The notes under the pieces were generated by a model, which was not told where the DNA came from, ran no database searches, and worked only from the letters and a program-made list of their open reading frames with translations. 19,777 nt of DNA, taken from assembly GCA_964348745.1 (NCBI GenBank), contig CAYGDT010000017.1, positions 1 to 19,777 on the forward strand, given 5' to 3'. The stretch is from CAYGDT01 sp964348745. GTDB taxonomy: Bacteria > Patescibacteriota > Gracilibacteria > Peribacterales > Peribacteraceae. Positions 5,252-10,873 of this stretch are shown here, piece by piece. Made by a program: the position numbers and the translations under genes. The stretch's first letter is position 1; each line of letters opens with the position of its first letter.

Positions 5252-6431
5252 CGTGCTCGTGATGGCTGTGGAGCTTGGCATGGCGAACCAGTACATTCTC
5301 GACCTCAGCGCGAACACGAAGCGCGGCATCCTTGAGAAGGTGCGACGGGGCGAGTATCCCTCCCATGCGCCCGTGGGCTACTTGAACGACACGCGCATCA
5401 AGCGCGTCGTTGTGGACAGCAGAAAGGCAAAAATCGTGCGAGCAGCCTTTGAACTCTACGCCGAAGGAAACTCTCGGTTGGAGGACATCGCGGCGTTCCT
5501 CGGCAAGCACGGCATCCTCACGAGGAACCGCAAGCCCTACAGCAAGGATAAGGTCTCGGCGATTCTCTCCAATCCGTTCTATACGGGGCTCTTCCGCTAT
5601 AAGGGAGAGATATACGAGGGAAAGCACGAGCCGACGGTCTCCACGAAGCTCTTTGACCGTGTGCAACTCGTGCTCCTCGACCGTAGCAAGCCCCACAAGA
5701 AGCCCAAAAACGAGACACAACCGCTCTGTGGCCTCTTCCGTTGCGGGGAGTGCGGGGCAAGCATTACGGGCGAGCGCAGAACGAAAAAGCAGCTCAACGG
5801 CAACGAGCACCATTACGTCTACTACCGTTGCACGAAGAAAATCGGGCCATGCTCTCAGCCCCATATCCGCGACGGAGAACTCGAAGAGAAGCTATCCGCA
5901 ACCCTTAGCGAGTACGCCCTGCCCCATGCATGGGCGGAGGAGCTTACGCGCATGGCAGACAAAGACGAGCAGGAAGCCACGAACGCAACCGAAAACGCGA
6001 GCCAAGCGATGCGGGAGGAAGTGGAGACGCTTGAGGCGAAGTACCAACGCCTTCGCGCAGCCTTCATTGACGAAGATATTGAGCAGGAATTTTACCGCTC
6101 CGAGAAAGCGGAACTTCTCTCCCGCAAGAAGACTCTGAGGGAGAAAATGGCCAGTTTGGAGACAGGGGTACATTCTTGGCTCGAACCGCTCCGCACATGG
6201 ATACAAGACAGTATGGATACAGGCGAAATCGCAACATCGTCGAACGTGGCTCTCAAAAAATCGTCCGCACTGAAACTTTCCGGCTCGAACCCGTACCTAC
6301 AAAACAAGCAAATCGTATTTAAGCCCATTCTGCCTAGCGTTTACCTTCGCGCGAAGCGCGAAAAATCGTCTGAAAATGCATCACGTTGTAACTTGGTGCC
6401 CAGGAGAAGACTCGAACTTCCACGGGAATAA
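5088..6431 (+). CDS. Large serine recombinase, N-terminally truncated
   Basis: A 447-residue remainder of a large serine recombinase. It begins inside the resolvase domain at MMQRIERGEAQGVLCWKLDR and keeps DRLARN (19-24), the region that leads to the dimerisation helix (ANQYILDLSANTKRG). The first roughly 60 residues, with the nucleophilic serine of the usual Y-x-R-V-S start, are absent; no frame upstream encodes them. Then come the recombinase domain (GYLND to about 190, with RAAFELYAEG and LSNPFYTGLFRYKG), a zinc ribbon (FRCGECGASITG and YRCTKKIGPC) at about 215-260, and a charged coiled coil at about 300-370. The last residues (LVPRRRLELPRE) are read from the 3' end of the tRNA-Leu gene on the other strand. 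Catalysis is not expected. Confidence 0.85.
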   Translation: MMQRIERGEAQGVLCWKLDRLARNPIDGGQISWFLQRGTIGHIQTHDRSYRPMDNVLVMAVELGMANQYILDLSANTKRGILEKVRRGEYPSHAPVGYLNDTRIKRVVVDSRKAKIVRAAFELYAEGNSRLEDIAAFLGKHGILTRNRKPYSKDKVSAILSNPFYTGLFRYKGEIYEGKHEPTVSTKLFDRVQLVLLDRSKPHKKPKNETQPLCGLFRCGECGASITGERRTKKQLNGNEHHYVYYRCTKKIGPCSQPHIRDGELEEKLSATLSEYALPHAWAEELTRMADKDEQEATNATENASQAMREEVETLEAKYQRLRAAFIDEDIEQEFYRSEKAELLSRKKTLREKMASLETGVHSWLEPLRTWIQDSMDTGEIATSSNVALKKSSALKLSGSNPYLQNKQIVFKPILPSVYLRAKREKSSENASRCNLVPRRRLELPRE

Positions 6432-6482
6432 AGCTCCCACTAGCCCCTCAAGCTAGCGCGTCTACCATTCCGCCACCTGGGC
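6394..6482 (-). tRNA. tRNA-Leu (anticodon GAG)
   Basis: On the minus strand the acceptor arms GCCCAGG and CCTGGGC pair fully. The anticodon stem CTAGC/GCTAG holds the loop TTGAGGG, giving anticodon GAG (reads CUC/CUU). A long variable arm (GGGA...TCCC) marks a class II tRNA and suits leucine. The T loop reads TTCGAGT, the discriminator is A, and CCA is encoded (6394-6396). The 3' half overlaps the last codons of the serine recombinase on the opposite strand. Confidence 0.93.
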
Positions 6483-6509
6483 AAAGAACAAACATGTTAT
6501 GAGAATGAG

Positions 6510-6515
6510 ATTATA
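6510..6515 (-). promoter_or_regulatory. -10 box of tRNA-Leu
   Basis: A perfect TATAAT, predicting a transcription start about 20 bases before the mature tRNA 5' end. No clear -35 is seen. Confidence 0.6.
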
Positions 6516-6528
6516 GCCGAGGTATTCA

Positions 6529-6564
6529 CCCGTCCGTAGCTCCGTTAGGAGCGAAGGCGGGCCG
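6529..6564. repeat. REP-like hairpin near tRNA-Leu
   Basis: CCCGTCCGTAGC, then GCTCC-GTTA-GGAGC, then GAAGGCGGGC: an outer stem CCCG/CGGG with an inner perfect 5-bp stem and an unpaired middle (CGTAGC against GCGAAGG). It resembles the CGTAGCC/GGCGTAG hairpin duplicated inside the gene at 13502-14599, so both may belong to one dispersed palindromic family. Confidence 0.5.
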
Positions 6565-6575
6565 CCACCTGGGCA
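6562..6575. repeat. 14-bp copy of the tRNA-Leu 5' end
   Basis: CCGCCACCTGGGCA repeats exactly the sequence at 6470-6483, which is the start of the tRNA (acceptor strand and D-arm start) plus one flanking base, in the same orientation 92 bases away. The rest of a tRNA does not follow. Confidence 0.7.
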
Positions 6576-6649
6576 CACGGGCAAGTGTACCCACCGAATT
6601 TTCCTTCGCAAAGGTAAAAAGGCGCAAATATCCACTTTTACAAACTTTC

Positions 6650-6658
6650 TGTTACCAT
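6650..6658 (+). promoter_or_regulatory. Extended -10 of queF
   Basis: TGTTACCAT (TGn plus TACCAT, four of six) predicts a transcription start at 6665, the A of the ATG. This selects 6665 among three overlapping ATG triplets. Confidence 0.45.
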
Positions 6659-6664
6659 GCATGC

Positions 6665-7114
6665 ATGGGTACGAAATCGCTGCATGCACTTGGATCTGAG
6701 TCGGAGTATCAATTCAACAATCCGCATGCGTCGATGTTGGAGACATTAGCAAATACATCAGGAGACATACTCGTACCGTTTGTCTGCAATGAATTTACTT
6801 CCATATGTCCCGTTACAGGCCAGCCGGATTTTGCAAAATACGAAATTCTCTATGTTCCGGATGCATTGTGTGTGGAGTCCAAATCATTAAAGTTGTACCT
6901 TGTTGCGTTCAGAAATCACGGCGCATTCCACGAGGATTGCACTGCAAAGATAGCCGATGATATTTGGCAAACATTGCACCCGAAGTTCCTGCGCGTCTGG
7001 GGAGACTTTCGCGTGCGCGGAGGTATCTCCATCAAACCCATGGTCAACCGTGGCACCTATGAACCATTCCGGCATCTTGTGGAGCAGTATGACCGATTGC
7101 GGCATTGGGACTGA
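6665..7114 (+). CDS. queF: NADPH-dependent 7-cyano-7-deazaguanine reductase
   Basis: QueF reduces preQ0 (7-cyano-7-deazaguanine) to preQ1 with NADPH in queuosine biosynthesis, in the cytoplasm. The 149 residues match the short, single-domain type. The catalytic Cys48 and Asp55 stand in NEFTSICPVTGQPDF; the family signature ESKSLKLYLVAFRNHGAFHE follows at about 80-100, and the end (FRVRGGISIKPMVNRGTYEP) is also typical. It is convergent with queC and queE, only 15 bases separating the queF and queC stops, so three pathway genes lie together although on two strands. Neither queD nor tgt is in the window. No Shine-Dalgarno; the start rests on the adjacent extended -10 box. Confidence 0.95.
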   Translation: MGTKSLHALGSESEYQFNNPHASMLETLANTSGDILVPFVCNEFTSICPVTGQPDFAKYEILYVPDALCVESKSLKLYLVAFRNHGAFHEDCTAKIADDIWQTLHPKFLRVWGDFRVRGGISIKPMVNRGTYEPFRHLVEQYDRLRHWD

Positions 7115-7129
7115 TGCAAAAAAACGGTA

Positions 7130-7783
7130 CTACAGCCCTGCTGCAGCAAATGCCTCTGCCCTTTCTGTACAACTTCCACACGTGCCGCAGGGCGCATCCA
7201 GTCCTTTGTAGCATGTCCACGTTTTGTCGTAGTCGACGCCAAGCGGTATGCCAACTTCTAAAATTCCTTTTTTATTTAAACTTTGAAACGGTGCATAGAG
7301 AGAAAAATTATGCCAATCGCACAGTGCAACGGCTTTTTTAAACGCATCAATAAATTCTGCCCTGCAATCGGGATACATTGCATGGTCGCCCGCGTGTACG
7401 CCAATACAAAGCCAATCTGCACCTACGGAACATCCATATCCAACGGCTATACTCATCATAATCATATTCCTGTTTGGAACCACGGTTTGTTTCATAGTGT
7501 CATCTTCATAATGACCATCGGGAATGGCATCTCCGGATTTTAAAAGGGAACTGGTAAAGAGCGCTCCGATGAATGGTAACTCTATAACATGATGGGGTAC
7601 CTTTAGTTGCTTGCAATGATACGCGGCACACTCAAGTTCCCGCACATGCTTTTGACCATAGTCATACGAAAGAGCCGTCACGTCACATGACAGGTTCTTT
7701 TTCAGATGATGAAGCAGCGTCACGCTGTCCATGCCGCCGGAGAGAATAAGAATGCCTTTGGATGCAGGTGGAGGATTCTTCAT
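7130..7783 (-). CDS. queC: 7-cyano-7-deazaguanine synthase
   Basis: QueC converts 7-carboxy-7-deazaguanine to preQ0 using ATP and ammonia. The 217 residues have the N-terminal PP-loop SGGMDS (15-20), which binds ATP, and the C-terminal zinc site in CYKGLDAPCGTCGSCTERAE (four cysteines). PNRNMIMMSIAVGYG is also a family motif. I chose the ATG at 7783, 17 bases after the queE stop; an in-frame ATG at 7825 would overlap queE by 26 bases and add 14 residues not typical of the family. Either way the gene follows queE closely and is probably co-transcribed with it, making the enzyme that uses the queE product. Confidence 0.94.
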   Translation of the reverse strand: MKNPPPASKGILILSGGMDSVTLLHHLKKNLSCDVTALSYDYGQKHVRELECAAYHCKQLKVPHHVIELPFIGALFTSSLLKSGDAIPDGHYEDDTMKQTVVPNRNMIMMSIAVGYGCSVGADWLCIGVHAGDHAMYPDCRAEFIDAFKKAVALCDWHNFSLYAPFQSLNKKGILEVGIPLGVDYDKTWTCYKGLDAPCGTCGSCTERAEAFAAAGL

Positions 7784-7799
7784 GCGACTTAAGCTGCGA

Positions 7800-8594
7800 C
7801 TACACTCTTCTTGATGCGCAATCATACATGATATTTTGCAGTCGGGGAGATGTTTTTAAGCCGTGTTTAAGAATTGTTGCATTGATTTTTTGGTACACGG
7901 CGGCGTTTTGTTCTTTGGTGATGCCTTCGGGCATGATGAGTAGTTGTTCGCGCGGTAAAAACGCATAGTCTCTGAGGATTTCTTCGATGTCGTCCGGTGT
8001 GCTGCACACAAATTTAAAATGAGTATTTCGCTCAGCGAGGGCCAGCAGGACATCGACTTTTTTGGCTCTGATTTGAGGATTTCCGGAATTCGACGTTTTT
8101 GGAGAGCAATTCCACTGCACAGTCTCAAGCAGATACGGTGATGGCATCAGCGTTCCATTGGTTTCTATTTCTGCGGATAGATCAGGATTGAGTTTCAAAA
8201 ATTGCTCAATGCACGGGGCCTGTATCATCGGTTCACCGCCGGTAAAAACAATGTGTGGCACAATATTTTTCAGCCCCTTGATCTCTTGTGCACGGAGAAT
8301 ATGTGAGCGTAAATCTTCGACACGAATATTGAAGGGTTCTTTGTAGTACTCCTCTCGGTCATTTCGCCATGTGTACCATGCGTCGCACCATGTGCATGCC
8401 AGATTGCAGAAGTGCAATCGTATGAAGGTCGCAGGCTGGCCAAGGAGCGTTCCTTCCCCTTGTATGGTGTGGAAGATGCCGTCTCCACTCATTGTAAAAC
8501 AGCCATCTCGCAGTTGGATACGCTCTAAATCTTGCGCGCAGGGCGTGTAATTGGACAGCACTTGCGATGATGTGAGTTCCAAGGGGATTTTCAT
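7800..8594 (-). CDS. queE: 7-carboxy-7-deazaguanine synthase (radical SAM)
   Basis: QueE is a radical SAM enzyme that rearranges 6-carboxytetrahydropterin to 7-carboxy-7-deazaguanine. The 264 residues include FHTIQGEG (about 41-48), the cluster motif CNLACTWC (Cys63, Cys67, Cys70; the CX3CX2C form), and FTGGEPMIQ, the SAM-contacting GGE. The first 30 or so residues precede the usual family start; a methionine at residue 35 (8492) is the alternative. I keep 8594 because a strong promoter ends exactly there. It is first in a two-gene transcript with queC. The substrate-supplying enzyme queD is not in the window. Confidence 0.93.
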   Translation of the reverse strand: MKIPLELTSSQVLSNYTPCAQDLERIQLRDGCFTMSGDGIFHTIQGEGTLLGQPATFIRLHFCNLACTWCDAWYTWRNDREEYYKEPFNIRVEDLRSHILRAQEIKGLKNIVPHIVFTGGEPMIQAPCIEQFLKLNPDLSAEIETNGTLMPSPYLLETVQWNCSPKTSNSGNPQIRAKKVDVLLALAERNTHFKFVCSTPDDIEEILRDYAFLPREQLLIMPEGITKEQNAAVYQKINATILKHGLKTSPRLQNIMYDCASRRV

Positions 8595-8600
8595 TGAAAG

Positions 8601-8629
8601 ATTCTACTATGTCATGGTGAGCCTGTCAT
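8601..8629 (-). promoter_or_regulatory. Promoter of queE-queC
   Basis: ATGACA (8629-8624) and TAGAAT (8606-8601), each five of six to consensus with a 17-base spacer, predict a transcription start at 8594, the A of the queE ATG. The -35 is part of the repeat at 8611-8653. Confidence 0.65.
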
Positions 8630-8653
8630 GGTGAGCTCTGTCGAACCATGACA
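8611..8653. repeat. GTCATGGTGAGC direct and inverted repeat
   Basis: GTCATGGTGAGC occurs at 8611-8622 and 8625-8636, and TGTCATGG (8624-8631) is inverted as CCATGACA (8646-8653) around 14 bases. The hairpin lies just after the stop of the TMTC-like gene and could end its transcript, although no T tract follows. The first copies supply the -35 of queE. Confidence 0.6.
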
Positions 8654-8661
8654 TGTTCTCC

Positions 8662-10440
8662 TCACCGCACCATCTTCTGCAAAGCAGCCAGGTGCGCTGC
8701 GGCTTTTTCGTAAGTTGCATCGCGTTTCACGATGTACTGTAACTGATCGATCGCGACCTGCAGGCGCCCCGTTTCGCCCGCTATCGCGGCAAGGCGGTAG
8801 CGCGCTTCGAGCGAGGATCCACGTAGTTCCACGGCACGGGAGAGCTCAGTGAATGCTTCTTCGTTGTTACCGTACTTCTGCAGCATGATGCCGTAGTTTA
8901 AATGTGCGAGGAATTCATTGGGCGCGATGACCGTCGCGCGTTTGAACTGATCGATACTGTTATTGATGGAACCGGTTTGCTCCAGAAGTGATCCATAGAA
9001 GAAGAGCGCTTCGATATCGTCAATGTGTCTGTGTGCCTGATCGTCGATTGCTTCAACGGCATTTTCGGCTTCTATCAGCGCAGATTTCAAATTGCCATTC
9101 TTGGCTTCAACGCGCGCGATGTTGAGGTAGGCGATCGTGAGCGTCGGATCGACAGAAAGCGCCTGACGATACAACACCAAAGCCCCCGAGGAATTGCCGC
9201 TCTCATAGTTGGTTGTTCCAAGGTTGACCATCGCGTGCGTGGAGCGTGGATACAGCGCGATATTTTTTCCGAGCAGCGTTTCGGAATCCTCCCATTCCCG
9301 TGCCTGAACAAACGCAAGCGGTGCAAGGACGATGCAGGCAACAATCACGGCAAATCGAAGGCGCTCTTTGAGCAGATCATGCAGAGCAAAACCGATAAAA
9401 ATCAGTAATCCAAAGAGTGCTGCGTACGCGTATTTATCGAAGGCGATATCAAGGTATCCATTTTTCCAAACATTGAGGAACGAAGGCGACAGGAGCAAGA
9501 AAAAGAGACCGATACCAAAGCCTGCGATCCGGTAGCGTTTCCAAAGTACGCAGCCGGTGATGAGCAGAGCGGTCGTTGCGATCAGGGCGATCATCAGATT
9601 TATCTCGGAGATACTGATGCTTCCTTCGTACGGGTAAAAGAGCGTCAGCCCCGTTGGGAGGAAAAGTTTCTGCAGGAAAAACGCCGTACTGTGTGACCCA
9701 AGCAGCAGCAGCTGTACGGGGCTTGCGCCGTCGAGTTGCTGTGTTTTCCCAAAGAGTGCGATCAAGCCAAATAGCAGACTCAAGCCGAAAAACGGAGCGA
9801 GATCCTTCCAGCGTTTGGAAGAGAAAGGGCGACGTAGCATCGCATCGGCAAGAATAAAGACGAGCGGTGTTGCAACGATGGATACTTTGGCGAGCAGTCC
9901 GAGAGCGAATAATCCGAGACTTACCCAATATGTGCGGCGCGTATCGGTCGTACCGTAACGCAGGTACGCGTAGAGTGTCCCGAAGAAGAAGACCGAGGAG
10001 AGGATGTCCTTGCGCGCTGCTACCCATGCGACTGTCTGTGTATTGAGAGGATGGAGTGCAAAGACGACGGCAACCAGTGCGGCAATCATGGTGGCGCCGC
10101 GCTCCCTCCCTAAGTCCTTTGCCAGCATCTGCGTGATTGCAAATACCAGCCATACCGAAATCAGGTGAAGGAGCAGATTGGTGGCGTGGTAGATCCACGG
10201 GGAAAGACCTGCGATGGAATACTCGATCTGATACGTGATCAGCGTCAGCGGCAGATAGAGTTCCGGATCATACGTCGTGAATGCCGCAACGATGTGACTC
10301 CACGAGAGTCCTTGCGCCGTCGGGTTCCCTGTGAGAAGCAATATGTCGTCGTACCCGGCAAACCCAAACGTGACGACCTGCACGTACACGAGGGCCGTGA
10401 GCATCAAAATACCATTGAGCGGGAAGCGGGGGAGACGCAT
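8662..10440 (-). CDS. TMTC-like GT-C glycosyltransferase with C-terminal TPR repeats
   Basis: A 592-residue membrane protein. Residues 1 to about 390 hold around ten hydrophobic segments; residues about 395-592 are TPR repeats (for example HAMVNLGTTNYESGNSSGAL and HLNYGIMLQKYGNNEEAF). The first loop has the acidic pair Asp31-Asp32 in FAGYDDILLLTGNP, the place of the catalytic acid in GT-C enzymes. HPLNTQTVAWVAARKDILSS is the second hallmark of the TMTC-type family, in which eukaryotic members are protein O-mannosyltransferases; bacterial members are mostly uncharacterised. A role in transferring a lipid-linked sugar outside the membrane is inferred from the family. The promoter TTGGCA-17-TACACT ends with the start at the ATG, and overlaps that of the divergent receiver gene. 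Confidence 0.82.
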   Translation of the reverse strand: MRLPRFPLNGILMLTALVYVQVVTFGFAGYDDILLLTGNPTAQGLSWSHIVAAFTTYDPELYLPLTLITYQIEYSIAGLSPWIYHATNLLLHLISVWLVFAITQMLAKDLGRERGATMIAALVAVVFALHPLNTQTVAWVAARKDILSSVFFFGTLYAYLRYGTTDTRRTYWVSLGLFALGLLAKVSIVATPLVFILADAMLRRPFSSKRWKDLAPFFGLSLLFGLIALFGKTQQLDGASPVQLLLLGSHSTAFFLQKLFLPTGLTLFYPYEGSISISEINLMIALIATTALLITGCVLWKRYRIAGFGIGLFFLLLSPSFLNVWKNGYLDIAFDKYAYAALFGLLIFIGFALHDLLKERLRFAVIVACIVLAPLAFVQAREWEDSETLLGKNIALYPRSTHAMVNLGTTNYESGNSSGALVLYRQALSVDPTLTIAYLNIARVEAKNGNLKSALIEAENAVEAIDDQAHRHIDDIEALFFYGSLLEQTGSINNSIDQFKRATVIAPNEFLAHLNYGIMLQKYGNNEEAFTELSRAVELRGSSLEARYRLAAIAGETGRLQVAIDQLQYIVKRDATYEKAAAHLAALQKMVR

Positions 10441-10446
10441 GCGCAG

Positions 10447-10475
10447 AGTGTAGCCAAATTGCCTCTTTATGCCAA
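10447..10475 (-). promoter_or_regulatory. Promoter of the TMTC-like gene
   Basis: TTGGCA (10475-10470) and TACACT (10452-10447) with a 17-base spacer predict a transcription start at 10440, the A of the ATG. Confidence 0.65.
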
Positions 10476-10487
10476 ATCTGCTATACT
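10459..10487 (+). promoter_or_regulatory. Promoter of the receiver-domain gene
   Basis: TTGCCT (10459-10464) and TATACT (10482-10487) with a 17-base spacer predict a transcription start at 10494, two bases before the ATG at 10496. It shares 10459-10475 with the divergent promoter, so the two probably compete for polymerase. Confidence 0.7.
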
Positions 10488-10495
10488 ATCCAGAT

Positions 10496-10873
10496 ATGGC
10501 AGACTCAAAACGACTCTTGGTGATCGATGACGATGAGGCGCTCTGTGCGGCTCTGAACGCAAAATTCACGGCGAAAGGGTATACGGTAACCGTGTGCAAG
10601 GATGGAGAAGATGCGATCAAAGCGATGCAAGATAAAAAGTTCGATTGCGTTATCACTGATCTTCACATGCCCAATAAGGACGGATTTGCCGTACTGGAAG
10701 AAAAGCGCAAGACCGTGAATGCCGATATTCCGGCGTACGTGATCACGAACCTCGGCAGTGACACGTTCTGCGACAAAGCGATCGGACTCGGTGCCAAGAA
10801 GTGTTTTGTAAAATCTCTGATGTCTCTGCGCGACGTCGTGGAGTTCGTTGATCATGAACTGAAGCCGCTCTAA
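10496..10873 (+). CDS. Stand-alone response regulator receiver domain
   Basis: A 125-residue CheY-like protein with nothing but a receiver domain. The acidic pocket is DDD (11-13), the phospho-acceptor Asp55 is in CVITDLHMPNKDG, the switch Thr84 is in YVITN, and Lys106 is in CFVKS. No output domain, so it must act through a partner, as in chemotaxis-like or pilus systems or a phosphorelay. No histidine kinase is in the window. I chose the ATG at 10496 over 10469, because the upstream one lies in the promoter and the family starts shortly before the strand KRLLVIDDD. Its stop overlaps the stop of ligA on the other strand (CTAA at 10870-10873). Confidence 0.92.
   Translation: MADSKRLLVIDDDEALCAALNAKFTAKGYTVTVCKDGEDAIKAMQDKKFDCVITDLHMPNKDGFAVLEEKRKTVNADIPAYVITNLGSDTFCDKAIGLGAKKCFVKSLMSLRDVVEFVDHELKPL

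Larger units (their letters stand above)
3574..6431 (+). mobile_element. Decayed integrated element next to tRNA-Leu
   Basis: Three same-strand genes form a block: a replication-relaxation family protein (a family found mostly on plasmids and integrative elements), an unknown helical protein, and a large serine recombinase lacking its catalytic N-terminus. The block ends against a tRNA-Leu gene whose 3' end is overlapped by the recombinase frame. I found no second copy of the tRNA 3' end in the window, so the left end is uncertain, placed somewhere between about 3289 and 3574. Loss of the catalytic part implies the element can no longer move by itself. Confidence 0.6.

Noticed and set aside
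5019..5864. Long minus-strand frame of 281 codons
   Set aside because: It is the reverse of the clearly recognised serine recombinase; its composition mirrors that gene's codons.
6343..6362. Terminator for tRNA-Leu (hairpin TTCGCGC-GAA-GCGCGAA)
   Set aside because: The hairpin is real, but on the tRNA strand the T run comes before the stem, not after it, and it is inside the recombinase coding sequence.
6600..6664. preQ1 riboswitch upstream of queF
   Set aside because: The predicted transcription start is at the ATG itself, leaving no leader, and I saw no preQ1-aptamer-like stem and A-rich tail with confidence.
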